This document shows, one piece after another, positions 43,566 to 55,310 of a stretch of 60,000 bases of DNA. The notes beneath the pieces are model-generated. The model was not told the DNA's origin, did no database searches, and saw only the letters and a program-made list of their open reading frames with translations. Both the position numbers and the translations under genes were made by a program. The DNA comes from Selaginella moellendorffii. Lineage: Eukaryota > Streptophyta > Lycopodiopsida > Selaginellales > Selaginellaceae. Position 1 is the stretch's first letter; each line of letters begins with the position of its first letter. The stretch covers positions 1,513,775 to 1,573,774 of the forward strand of contig NW_003314274.1 in NCBI RefSeq assembly GCF_000143415.4, given 5' to 3'.

Positions 43566-44268
43566 TCCATTGAGATCCTATGACCTTATCAGATTGAAAG
43601 AGAGAATCCCGCACTTCAATCCCTCTTGTTGTGGCCACAGATATTGGAACCATTCAATGTTGTTGCAGTTGCCCATGCGGGAACAAATGATATTTCTTAG
43701 GACATAAAGCAGCTACCTTTGGGATTGCAAGTCAGCACCTCAGGTTGATTGAAAGTGAGAATCCCACACCTATCCCCGCAGAACTTGGAGGCGGGGTTTG
43801 ATGAAAGTGTGGAAGTGCTTGATCTGGAGATCGCAGCTCCGGCAGCAAAGCTTTGTACGATTCGCGCTGCCCGGCTAGAAATTCATAGGCATTCTAGGCT
43901 CATTTAGCCGCTGAAAATGTTAAATAATATTTAATATCAGACCTATTGGCTCAGCTGGACAATTGTAAACCTCGTGTTATTCCTCTATGTTTCAAGCAGT
44001 TTTGTTTCCTGCTGGCTATATGATTCTTGATGAGGTGTTGTGTGGTTTTTCTTGGTGATCATGCAGGAAATTATTGAGTTCGATTATAATTATTTGACGT
44101 AAAATAGAAAAATAATGATTAAAAATGACCAATAAATTCTTAATTATCAAAATAAAATCCAAAATAAGCATCTTTCAATAATGACACAATAATACAAAAT
44201 AATAATAATGAACATATACTTTATATAAAGCATGTAGCTTCCAATAATTTACTTATACACTTTCAGAA
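43566..44268. other. Intergenic, with a sharp shift to AT-rich DNA near 43915
   Basis: The left half has plant-like base composition and contains the PPR 5' flank. From about 43915 the DNA becomes very AT-rich and continues so through the Hog-domain gene. No coding segment is supported in the 700 bp. Confidence 0.5.
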
Positions 44269-45247
44269 ATGACTAATTTTTTTATTTATGTTTTTTTATT
44301 TACTAGTATTTTTCCCTTCACTAATTCTCAAGTTGATCCATGTCAACATGACTCAGATTGTATTTCAGGTTATCACTGCGATAATGCTAATTGTGTCAAA
44401 AACAAATCATGTTTTCCAGGTATAGTTCACTTTATCATATTCGTAGCCCTAATTTTATTACTAGGTGATGCTATTTTAAAGCTTTCTAATGGTAAACGAA
44501 AACAAATAAAGGATATTTCAATTGGTGATAAGGTTTGTAAGATTAATCACTTAATTTTACTCTTAACTGTTGTAATTAGGTTGCAATCCGAAATAAAGAT
44601 GGAAAAATAGATTATTCTGATATATATGCTTTTGGACATAAAGATATTGAGCCTTATGAAGAATTTATTCATATTAATACTGAAAATAATAAGAGCATTG
44701 AGTTATCTAGTTTACATTTTATACCAACTAAAAGTAAGAATTTTTATTTACTATTTCATGCATCATATTCCTAATAATCCATTTTAGATTCAAAATCAAT
44801 ACTATATAAGTATGCAAAGGATATTACTTTTGCAGATACTTTATTAGTTTTGGATGAGCAATCAGGAGAACTATTACCTAATAATATATCAGGTAAGTAT
44901 TAATTTTCAGTTTTTTATTTTTAATTAATTCATCTTTAGATATTTATATATCAAAAAAATATGGCCTTTACAATCCATTTACATTGTCTGGAGATTTAAT
45001 TGTAAATGATATTGTAGTATCAACTCACAGTGATTGGTTTTTAGATGAGATATTTGAATATTTAAAACTAAGCTATTTATTACCTGATATATATCATAAT
45101 TTTTTATTTCCAATTCAATTACTATATAGATATTTAAATATTGATATTTATTTAAAATTATACAACTTAGTGGACACCATGGTTAATAATATTAGCTCTA
45201 TTATGGTAGTTGCTGCTTTATCAATGTTTATTAAGAAACAAAAGTAA
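44269..45247 (+). CDS. Secreted protein with Hedgehog-type autoprocessing (Hog/Hint) domain
   Basis: Five exons (44269-44419, 44465-44532, 44580-44733, 44788-44892, 44940-45247) with 45-54 nt introns join in frame to 261 residues. Residues 1-21 are a signal peptide. Residues 22-47 form a small Cys-rich segment (CQHDSDC, GYHCDNANC). At Cys48 the Hint domain begins: CFPGDAILKLSNGKRKQI and ISIGDKV. Then YSDIYAFGHKD, ELSSLHF with His119 in the TxxH position, DITFADTLLVLD, GLYNPFTLSGDLIVND and IVVSTHSDWFLDEI near residue 197. A hydrophobic tail follows. Hog domains cleave themselves at the Cys through a thioester; in animals the N-terminal part then receives cholesterol. No Hedge signalling domain is present. 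Third codon positions are almost all A or T, unlike every neighbour. Confidence 0.88.
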
Positions 45248-45318
45248 AGATAATAAAATAGTTAATAAAAAATAAAGCAGAAATAATAAGATAATTCTAA
45301 TTAATAATTAATTTTTAA

Positions 45319-45423
45319 ATGTGTGTGTGTATGTGTGTGTGTGTATATATATATGTATGTATGTATACATATATATATATATGTATGTATATATATATAT
45401 GTATGTATATATATATATGTATG

Positions 45424-45456
<33 letters not shown>

Positions 45457-45463
45457 GAATATG

Positions 45464-45497
<34 letters not shown>

Positions 45498-45498
45498 A
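45319..45498. repeat. Compound (TG)n/(TA)n/(CT)n microsatellite
   Basis: About 180 bp of TG, TATG and TA repeats followed by a short CT run, just 70 bp past the stop of the Hog-domain gene. The open plus-strand frame across it is simple-sequence only and is not a gene. Confidence 0.9.
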
Positions 45499-47077
45499 AA
45501 AAAAAATTCTTTGTGAGTTTTGAATGGATTAATTAATTACATAAATTTTATATTTTATTTCAGTAGTAATGTTTAGAAAATAAAGGAAAACAATAGTTAT
45601 GGCAAGCAAAATATGATGGGAGTATTAATATGAGAATATTTATTTTTTATTTTGTATACAAGGATGTTTTGATTGTTATAATAGCAATCTAAACGTGATT
45701 GTATCCATGACACACAAGACTGCCACATAAGCCAATTAAGAAAAAAAGGCTTTCTCTCTCTTAAGTGATTCTAGTGATCACATGTGGATCTAGTGTAAGT
45801 TGTGTTTCCAATGCTACTGTCAGAACAAGATTTTTTAGTTAGTTCTTCCTTCTGCAAGACATCTTGCTCCACATGGAGTTGTCATATGAAGAATTTATAC
45901 AAGGCACTAATATGTATGCTTGTGTTCACGTTGAATTTCTTGGGTCAAGTCCACTAGTGACTGATAATCAAGCTTGGTGGGCATGATCTTCTTCCAAACA
46001 CTCATCCTCTTGGCCAGGGCCTTGCTCTGGCCTTGCTGCAGTGGATGGAATCACAATCGCTCTATACAAATAGAATTTAGTATCATGAGATCACTTTGAT
46101 GGAATGGTTCTTTCCATCCATATGTTATTGTGGCAGAACTCCCACAATCTTGATCAGCTCTCCTCTTGGAATAGCAAAATCTTGCACCTTACTTTCAATC
46201 TTATTGTTACATATTCCTTGAGATTTAGCATCATCAAAAGGCCATGATTTCAATATGCAGCATTTGATTCCAGGAAAAAAGAAAACAAAACCATTCAAAC
46301 ATAATGTTCATACTAATGTATACCCATGTCTACAAAAATGATGTATCCAAAGATTATTTGGTGAGTCATACAGTGTGTTTAAACAATTCAAACATGTGTG
46401 TTTTAAATTGATTTTATCTTGCAATATAATTGATTTGCAGTGTGTTATTTGTAAAATAGGTGTCTATATATCTGAATGAAACCCTGCAACTTCAAACATA
46501 CAAACTTTATACAGTGGTCACTTGCCACAAGTACTGGACACCCCAATATATTCCACCAATCCTTTGGTAGGAATATGCTGAGGATCCAATAGCCATTCCA
46601 TAGTCATCCAATAAGATGGGATGGTTAGAATCATAGCCCATACATGCCATTGATATTCATGCCTTTGATTTAGGTTATTTAGTCAATCATGGTCATAGAC
46701 TTCTTTAGCAGTTGCAATCCCTTTCATAAATGCATTGATATAAGTGTCAAAAGACATGAAAATGTTGTTTGGATTATCATTGGTTTGCAGTGCCAAATCT
46801 CACCTTTACCTATAGTTTTTGTGATATAAATAGTTTTTTTCATTATATTCTTAAAAACTTTTAGTAGTACTCTCTCTCTATTCATGAAGTAGATATTGAA
46901 GAACTTTAAAGTCTTTATCTATTGTTTGCATGGAAAGATTAATTTTGCAATGTTGTAAATTATATCATTTGGAGTTTTATTCACTACCAAAGTAACATAT
47001 GTGTAATTGAGAAAAATGAAATACAATTTTTGTTATAGTCTCTAACCACTCTTTTGTACTGCAATTATCTATAATAC
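45499..47077. other. AT-rich DNA with one decayed coding-like segment
   Basis: No intact gene. On the minus strand about 46510-46790 translates to coding-like text including FDTYINAFMKGIATAKEVYD and HEYQWHVWAMILTIPSYW, with two in-frame stops. It may be a transposable-element remnant of a family I do not recognise. Confidence 0.4.
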
Positions 47078-47081
47078 ATAC

Positions 47082-47257
47082 TGTGATTGCTTGGAATATG
47101 GAAAGGGAATATAAAAAATGTGTATATTAATTAGCCCAAAAACCCTAATTTATATACAGGAGCAAGTGGTCCAAATTGAAACCAATCCGATGGCTACCAA
47201 AATCCCATTATGGTAATATTAGTATACGGCATTATAACCGTACGCTTGGACCTCACA
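47082..47257 (-). repeat. 3' LTR of a decayed gypsy element
   Basis: A 176-bp sequence with TGTG...CACA ends. It is about 85 percent similar by eye to 51881-52054 in the same orientation. An adjacent GA-rich polypurine tract (minus strand, 47258-47272) fits the position just upstream of a 3' LTR. ATAC lies immediately outside, matching ATAC outside the other LTR. Confidence 0.8.
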
Positions 47258-50200
47258 TCATCCCCTCCTCTCGGAATAATGGAAGACTATTAGGGTTCTC
47301 TTGTATATGGCCCAAGATTTGGAGGAACATCAGGAGGAAGCATTGGCGGATTTGTAGGTGGTCTCAGTTGTTCTTAATCCCTTTGTATAAAGCGTTTCAA
47401 TTGTTACACATGCACAATTTCTGGAGGATTAACCTGCTAGATGTCATGCTAAACCTCATAAACTTGTAATCCAACTTGCCACAACACCCAATACTGTCCT
47501 TTCCACTGAGCAAACAACCCCTTAGATAAACCACGTACCATAAGATGGGGAAAATGGACTAACACCAAGTCATTCACTTTGTACTTTACAGATGGATGAT
47601 GATGGGAGTTGTAGTGCCATTGTTGTCCCACTTATATACGGCTTAAGTGTTTCACAAACTTTGTTCGGACAAATAGAAGAACGCTTGTCAAATACTAATC
47701 TCACGACCTAGCATTAGCAACTCATGACAATCGCAAAGGTAAACTCAGCTCTATTGGTAAAATTGGATCATGACCATATAAAATTTTATATGGTGAAGCA
47801 CTAATAGAACTTTGCACCCCTATAACATATATATACTGAAGAAACGGCAAATAACTATCCCAATCTAAATCTTGAAAGTTCACGTACTTTGCGATCATTC
47901 CTTTGAATGTCCAAATGAGCTGTTCCACCAAACCGTATGACTGTGGATGATAAACACTCATGAAAGTGTAGTATATCCCAACTGAGACGTCAAAACAGGA
48001 AATGCCTCAGCCATAAATGTGGGACCATTATTAAGAATGCTGAAACACCACTCGATTGAAGAGGAAGTATTCAATAGTAGTTGCAAAGGCACTAGCAAGA
48101 GCACCAACTTCCACCCAACAAGTCAAATAGTCAAAAGCAATAATAATATACTTATTGCCAATAGTTAATTGTGGAAAAGATCCTATAAGATTAAATGCCA
48201 CCAACTCAAATGGATGGGAAATTGCAATTGACCCCAACCATCCTTTTCCAGCACGAAAGGGAATATTACGAGCTTGGCACCAAACACAGTTATGCACATA
48301 CTGGATAACATCACATCGCATCTCTAGCCAATAAAAATATCTATGCAGTTTCTCGGTCACACGACGATGTCCCATATGCCCACCTAGAATAGGAGAATCA
48401 TGATAGGCATGGAGAAACCGTGGAATAAAGACAGAAGGCACTACCAGCCGTAAAGGATCATCAAGATCCATCCTACAAAATATAAAAGGCCTTCTTCAAG
48501 GCAATACTAAGAATGTAAATGTTAGAATGGCAAGTCATAAACAAATGATATAAGATTCTCAAACCCATCACGAAGCCTTTGAATCCATAGCTTAAGTTTT
48601 TGAGGCTCATGAACCTCATCAAGATTAGGTAGATCTTGCTTTGCACATTGTGGACACTGAATATTAAATATAAAATTGCCGATGGCACAAAATCCTTGTT
48701 TAGAAAATTCACAAATGCCAGAACAACAAGCTTGTCAAAAATATGAAAAGAGAGTGGAGAAGAAAGAGGAGCTCAAAAAAGGGCATCAACATCAGCCATA
48801 GAACTCCCTGGCCGATAAACAATATCAAAATCATATATCTGAAGCTTCAAAGCCCACCAAGTAGTACGACCAACCAGGTTCTTTCACTTCAATAATAAAG
48901 TAACTGCAGCATAATCACCTTCAAGTAACTAATGTCCGGAACCATGTACATATACATAAAATTTCTCAAAACCCCAAACTATTGCTAAACACTCCTTCTC
49001 TATCGTGGAGTAATTCACCTCCACTAGTTGTAATGCATGGCTTATATATACAATAGGATAGAGCTGACCAGGCACATTTGGGCTCTCTCGCATCAACACA
49101 CTTCCAACACCAATATCAAAAGCATCCACCTGCAAAATAAAAGGTCGAGTGTAATTAGGATATGCCAAAACCGGAGGAGTCATTAAGAGCTCATTAAAAT
49201 CCATGAACACCCACTCACAATCCAAAGACCAGATGAAAGATGACGTTGATGACTTAAGCAATGCTCGCAATGGTGCGTGCAATAAGAAAGATGATCCACA
49301 AAATAAATGAGATATTGCGTCTTGCCTAGGAAGCACTGCACATCATTTACACACTTCAGAGTAGGGAACTTTAGAACAGCCACATGTTTGTTAGGATCAA
49401 CTTGCAAACCCTCACGAGAAACAGTACCCAAGATAAGTCATGTTCTTAGACCCAAACATGCATTTCGACCGCTTCAGCGTTAAATCAACATCCTATAGCC
49501 AATCTAACACTTTATAAACATCATGAATATGCTCCTCCAACATCCCTTCTGAGTGAATCAAGATATCATCAATGAAGTCAACAATCACCTCCAGTATATT
49601 GCAAAGAATCTCGTCCATCATCCATTGGAAAGTTATTGGAGCATTGTTCAAACCAAATGGCATTACCAAGAATTTGTACAAACCAAATAGTGTACTTAAA
49701 GCAGTCTTAAGAATATCTTTTTCAGCCATTGGTATTTGCTAGTACCCAAAAGCAAGATCTAGCTTGGTGAACCAACAACTTCGCCCTAGACAATCCAAGA
49801 GATCAACAGTGTGAGGAAGAGGGTATATATCCAGGATCGTCACTTTATTTAACGGACAATAGTCGATGCAGAAACAAATTCTCCCATTAAGCTTTGTCAC
49901 AAGATGAGGTTCATATGCCCAAGGATTTTGCAACTTTCGATTAACACCCTTCTCTAACATCTTCTTGACGTTTACATGTAAAATCTTGATCTCTTTGGGT
50001 GACTAATGACGAACAGGAACCTTGATTGGACGAGCATCCCCAGTTGGAATCGAATGACATGTGGCAATCTTGGCCCCAGACGATAAGTCAAATTCAAAGA
50101 GATTAGAATACTCCTTCATGAGCCGGTCAACCGCTGCAACACAAAGATTGTCGGAGGGATAAAAAAAGGGAAGAGCAGAACAAAATGGAAATATACAAAG

Positions 50201-51880
50201 AAATAGTGTGGGGACAAAAGTAATAGAAGCAGAAGTAGAAGTAAACAAAGAGGTATAGAAGTGAGAGGAATGGATAAAATATAAGGAAGTATGAGACAAA
50301 GGGGAGAAGGCTCAAAATCACACTTGGCATAATTGTGCTGCAACCAATCCATATCAAAGATGAGGTCAAAAGCTTGACTCAGCACCACCCGCAATGACTA
50401 CAATCCAAGCTCGAGATCGCCCACATGCACAACCAAATCTACCTCATCCCGTGCACATACATGTGTACGGCCATTGCCATAAAGAATAAAAATTGGCTCC
50501 GTCGCATGACGCAAGTGTAGACAACAACGTGTGGCAACATGTCGAGCAATAAAGATAAACTCGAACTTGTATTAACCAACATGGAGAGAATAACAGAAGA
50601 CCTCTCATTATAAAAATGAGTTTAGAAAGTAAACACTATATAAATTGGTGCCAAGTGAACTCCTTGATGATACTCCCGAAAGAAAGATGAAGGGGTCACT
50701 AACTTATTCATGCAAGGTTCCTCTATTACTCGCGTGACTCCTTGTTTCCTAGATGCATCTCGGTATCCAAACCTTCCACTACAGCAGCACCAATAGGACA
50801 TTGTTAACGCCAAGGTCTCCACCTAGGAAATGGAGGTTGCTAATCCAGAAAATGCTAACAAAACCGATAAGTATGGCCAACTTCATCACATACCCAAAAG
50901 CAAACATCATGGCCACAAACACATCTTCACCCTTGTCCTTGGACTTGAGCAGCAGCAACATTAACCTCCATTGAAACAAGACCATCATCGCCCATAAGAA
51001 GTGGAGCGAAAGGACATGCAATGAGAAGTGGAAGAAGTGATGTTTCATAACATTGTGCCAAGATAAGAGCATTATCAAGGGTGGTTAGAGCAAGTGCATG
51101 TACAAGTCCGACAAGATCTTGACAAAGTGCTAGCCACAAAATTCCTAGCTTGATCTGCTCTAACATATTTGGCTTTGCACGGAGCAAGAGGCTTCAGAAA
51201 TGAACACCAAATTGCATCATTGACTCAGATGGCCCTTGACAAAGACAATGCAATTGCTGGAAGGCACAATCACAATCGTTGGCATATCCGAATGTGCATT
51301 TGAAGACGTTCAGGAGAACATTCCAACTGCACTCAAACCATTGTACCACTACAGTGCCATCCTTTCGAAACACGTGGGAAACTCACTCAAATGTCAAACA
51401 TCATCCCAAGAATGAGAGGTGGCAATCACCATGAAATGTGATCAAACCAATAATACACATCATCCTTAGGATTCCCACAAAAGAACTCTGGCTGAATGCA
51501 AGGATGGCACCAAGAGAAAGAGGAGTTGTACCATGTGACATGAATGCCACTATCAACTGAGTTTGATTGTTCAATTGCAATTGCATGGGATCAAGCAATT
51601 GCACCAACTATTGCTCTAGAGTCAGAAGAGGATATTGCTGCTCTGCCATGAAGATGAATAAAAAAGAAAAAGCAAAAGAAGGGAAATGAGGAAAAACTAG
51701 AAGGAAAGAAAGATTTAGACAATGGAAAAGCTAAATTTAAACCAAAATCTTGAAAGAAAAGAATAAAAGAAAGGAAATGGAAAAAACTAGATCTAGACGA
51801 TGCAAAAGTTAAATCTAAACCAAAATCCCAAATTCAAGCACTCCTCAGGGACAATGAAATATGCCCTTCAACTCCATCAA

Positions 51881-52054
51881 TATGAGTTTAGAATATGGAA
51901 AGGGAATATAGAAAATGTGCATATTAATTAACCCAAAAACCCTAGCTTATATACAGGAGTGAATGGTTTGGATTGAAATTAATCTGACGGCTACCAAAAT
52001 CCCACTACATTAATATTAATATATGGCATCGTAGTTGTACACTTGGACCTCACA
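51881..52054 (-). repeat. 5' LTR of the decayed gypsy element
   Basis: Partner of 47082-47257. The right end keeps ...ACCTCACA followed by ATAC, the presumed target-site duplication; the inner end has diverged. Many substitutions between the two LTRs indicate an old insertion. Confidence 0.8.
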
Positions 52055-53700
52055 ATACTAATTTTTTCAATTTTGAAGACTTTTCATGCCAAAATTTATG
52101 TTCAATTTGTACAAAGTTAGCCAAGAACCCTTCTTGACTCTTCTCTAGATGCACCAACTTCATATGCATCTTGCTTGAACTTCAATAAAAGCTATAAACA
52201 AAAACAATAAAAAATGACATTATATCTAAATTTTATCCTATAATCATGTGTTATCCAAATCTCATTTTATGATCACTAAATCTACCAATCTTTCCATTAT
52301 AAAATCTCATCCTATCATTATATGCATTATCCAAATTTCATTCTATGATCACTAAATTTACTAATTCTTCCATTGTGTAAATCAATTATTTGATGTGAAG
52401 TAACTAGTTCTACAAGGGATATTTTTGTTTGTGGATGGATGTTCAATATATAATTTTAAATTTAGGGGTAGAAATATACATACTCAAGGCTATATTATAT
52501 TTTAATGGCTACCTTTTTCCATGGATGGATGCTTAATATATAATTTAAGATTTAGGGGTAGAAATATGCCTACTCAAGGTTATATTATATTTTAATGGCT
52601 ATATTTGTAGATGAATGCTCAATATATAATTTCAAATTTAGGGGTAGAAATATGCCTAATCAAGGGCATATTATATTTTAATTAGCCATTAATCAATTTG
52701 GATGCTCAATACATATGATTTCAAATTTAGGGGTGGGAATGGATGTTCAATACATATGATTTAAAACTTAAAGGTAGAAATTTACCTTACTCAAAATAAC
52801 CATTAATCATTGGGAATCAAACTCATGCCATTGCTCTTGTAACACACTATATTTCTCTCCCCTTAACCCAACTAAAAAAGGATTAATTAATTGATGAAAA
52901 AGCTTTTAATGGTTATTTTATCCTTATTTATCCCTCAAGGTTTTAAGGATCCATGACAATATATCCAAATCTTATCCCATGACTATATGCACTACAATTT
53001 TGTTTAAATAGGTTGCATATGTTTAGATTAACATATTTAAATGCCATATATATAAGATTTGTCTACTATAAATGGCAAAGGGGAATTTCTTGAATCAAGT
53101 CATTAGGGGTGCCCATTTGAGTGCTTTTAGTTTAATAAATTGTTTTTTTCTTTTTTATATAATAATTTCTTGGAAGCAATTTTCCACCACATTGTCAAGA
53201 AAATCTATAGCTCTTTTGGCTTCAAATTATTCATCAAATTCTCCATTATGCTAAATTGCCCACTTTCGAGGTTATGTTGGTGGTGGATTTGTGAGGAGTA
53301 AATTTAGTAGTAGTGGTGGTGGTGGCAATAATACTGGTGGTGGTGGTGGTGAAGGATATGCATTATAATTTGGTTCTAACACATTTTGGTCTTGTGTAGT
53401 ATTAATTTGGTGGTAAGGGTAGTATGTACTGATTTGGTGGTATTAGATCCTCATCTAGTGGTGAGAGTGGTATATCCTGATTTGGTGATGGCAGCAATAC
53501 ATTCAAGTGTGTAAAAGATTGTTGTGGCAACATGCAAATATGATCTCCAAGAAGTAGTGTCTTTATTGATTTACCAATGGACATGTCAATGATAAAATCC
53601 TTATTAGTGTTAAATTCATCTTCTTGTGCTCTTTTGGGTTTGATATCTTTTTTCGATGGTACTATTTACCTTTTGTATTAAAAAAATAGTTAGTCAAACT
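52055..53700. repeat. AT-rich region with degenerate tandem repeat and GGT-rich tract
   Basis: At about 52430-52790 there are four to five degenerate copies of a roughly 40-95 bp unit, each containing GGATG(C/T)TCAATA...ATTTAGGGGTAGAAAT. At 53270-53500 a GGT-rich tract would encode a poly-Gly stretch. No gene is supported. Confidence 0.6.
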
Positions 53701-54699
53701 AAACAAAGAAAATAAAAAATTCACAAAAGCAGAAAAAATAAACACTCACTTTATGGGGTTACCCAAGGTGGCAAACTGGTTGTAACTTGATCATTGCAAT
53801 AGAAGAGTTTCAAGTATAAGATCAGATAGTCTAGAAAGTCCCTTTATAACATTATACTAAAGTGGACTAGTAAGCTTATGAATTTCAGTATTTAATGGCA
53901 AATAGGGTTAAGACAAACTGAAATGGCATTTAAGCAATATTGGGATGATGAACCTTTAGAAGGTCATGAGAGGACTTATGAATTTTACTAGGCTTAGAGC
54001 CTAAACTAACATTGCCACTTGATCAAGCTAGAATTCTAATCAACATTAAAGAGTTGTACAAGTAAATGTAAGTTGCATCTTTTGAAGAAGAATATAAGGT
54101 AAAGGCAACAAAATTTAAATGTGGCATGATATAAACACAAATTGCATAACTCAACTTAAATCACAAATGAGTTGGTGGGAAATTAAGATGTTCTAATAGA
54201 GATATCACTCTTTTTAAGTTGGTTTCCTTATTTCTTCAAAGAGGCTGGGATGCTCACTAGTGAAGCAAGTTGCCTAGGGAAGAGAAAATTAGTTATGTCA
54301 AATGCAATAGACTCATTTATTATAAGTAGACGAAAATGTATTTTCCACAAGGGGAATTAAGAAAGGTAGCTTTAGAAGATTGTTATGTTAGACCTTTTGC
54401 AAGACACGGTGAAATACCCAAGATAATAAGCTTATTTATGAGAAAATATTACTAGCCAAATATAACTAAAGATGTTTAATACTATGTAAAAACATACTTA
54501 ACATGTTAGTAGATGAAAGGTGTAACTAAAACCAATGGGGGCTTATTGCAAAGCTTTTCAATCCCAAATTGTCTATGGAAATATCTTTCGATAGATTTTA
54601 TCACAGAACTCCCTTCAACTAAAGGGTGTAGGCAACCAAAGAAAATAATTTGAGAAACAATCCATGGGATTTAAAAATAAAGGGAAAGAGCCTATGAAC

Positions 54700-54830
54700 A
54701 AAAGTGCACCTCTTTTTTCTAATTAGTTAAAGGTTTTAAGATGTTTGAGGTTAAATACCCTTAAGTTTGAGTAATATTAAGCTAGGTAATCTCCTAGGAA
54801 ATCCAAACTTATAAGCTATAAGAGAGGTCT
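54700..54830 (+). repeat. 5S-rRNA-like dispersed repeat, copy 1
   Basis: Contains TTTTTTCTAATTAGTTAAAG and then GAGGTTAAATACCC...AGTAATATTAAGCTAGG, followed by TAATCTCCTAGGAAATCC. The last 24 bases align without gaps to the 3' part of plant 5S rRNA (GGGTGACCTCCTGGGAAGTCC). Differences are mostly G-to-A and C-to-T. Confidence 0.6.
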
Positions 54831-54897
54831 CAAATTTGACTTTATTGGTTAGCTAGGAAAATCATATTATATGTTGAAATTAACATTGTTTTCAATT

Positions 54898-55085
54898 GGG
54901 CTTGAAGCTCTTAGCTTTCATACACCCCCTTTTCCAATCAATTAATGATCTTGGAATATTTGGGGCTTTTAGGACAGCTATAACTTTTAGCTTTCATGCA
55001 CCCCTTTTTCCAATTAATTAAGGGTCTTGGGATATTTAAATTTAAGTGTATTTGAGTTTGAGTAGTATTAAGTTAGGTTATAATA
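54898..55085 (+). repeat. 5S-rRNA-like dispersed repeat, copies 2 and 3 (partial)
   Basis: Two partial copies in tandem: 54898-54967 and about 54967-55085. Each has the TAGCTTTCAT(A/G)CACCCC...CCAAT(C/T)AATTAA block. The second continues into GAGTTTGAGTAGTATTAAG but lacks the GGTGACC end. Confidence 0.6.
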
Positions 55086-55147
55086 CTTATTATGGTGGAT
55101 CAGTTTTCTAAAATGGCACATTTCATACCACCACAACAAAAGAGAGT

Positions 55148-55310
55148 GAGGCTTTTAGGTTAGCTGTGGCTCTCAACTTCTATACACCTCTTTTCTAATT
55201 GATTAATGTCTTAGGATATTTGAAGTTACACATCCTTGAGTTTGACTAGTATTAGGTTGGGTGACCTTTCGGGAAGTCCAAACTCAAGAGTTTATAAGGT
55301 GTTTAGTAAG
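55148..55310 (+). repeat. 5S-rRNA-like dispersed repeat, copy 4 (best preserved)
   Basis: Contains GAAGTTACACATCCTTGAG, then AGTATTAGGTTGGGTGACC and CGGGAAGTCC. The run CTTGAG...AAGTCC matches 35 of 45 positions of plant 5S rRNA (as remembered) without a gap. The copy sits between two copies of the gypsy integrase core. Confidence 0.65.

Larger units (their letters stand above)
47082..52054 (-). mobile_element. Decayed Ty3/gypsy LTR retrotransposon
   Basis: Two short LTRs flank about 4.6 kb of minus-strand gag-pol remnants. From right to left there is a gag-like piece (EQIKLGILWLALCQDL, 50930-51190), then RT around 49500-49960 (WFTKLDLAFGY, LVMPFGLNNAPITFQ, and FIDDIL in place of YVDD). RNase H-like DAFDIGVGSVL and YSTIEKECLAIVW lie at 48930-49340. 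Integrase covers 48030-48470 (GHMGHRRVTEKL, CVWCQA) and 47720-47960 (YHPQSYGLVEQL). Stops and frameshifts break every domain, so the element is immobile. The order PR-RT-RH-IN identifies Ty3/gypsy. No clear tRNA primer site is visible next to the right LTR. Confidence 0.9.

Noticed and set aside
42234-43583. Several plus-strand open frames over the PPR gene
   Set aside because: Antisense shadows of the repetitive, GC-rich PPR coding sequence.
44269-45247. Intein or homing-endonuclease insertion as an explanation of the Hint domain
   Set aside because: There is no host extein continuing after the domain, no C-terminal His-Asn with following nucleophile and no endonuclease motif. A signal peptide and Hog-type ending fit a Hedgehog-like protein better.
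45323-45523. 66-codon Tyr/Ile/Val/Cys open frame
   Set aside because: It is purely the translation of a TG/TA microsatellite.
52430-52790. CRISPR-like array
   Set aside because: The units are degenerate and of uneven length with no unique spacers, and the genome is eukaryotic.
55148-55310. A functional 5S rRNA gene
   Set aside because: Only the 3' half resembles 5S rRNA and about a fifth of the aligned bases differ; the 5' half does not align, so it cannot fold or function as 5S rRNA.
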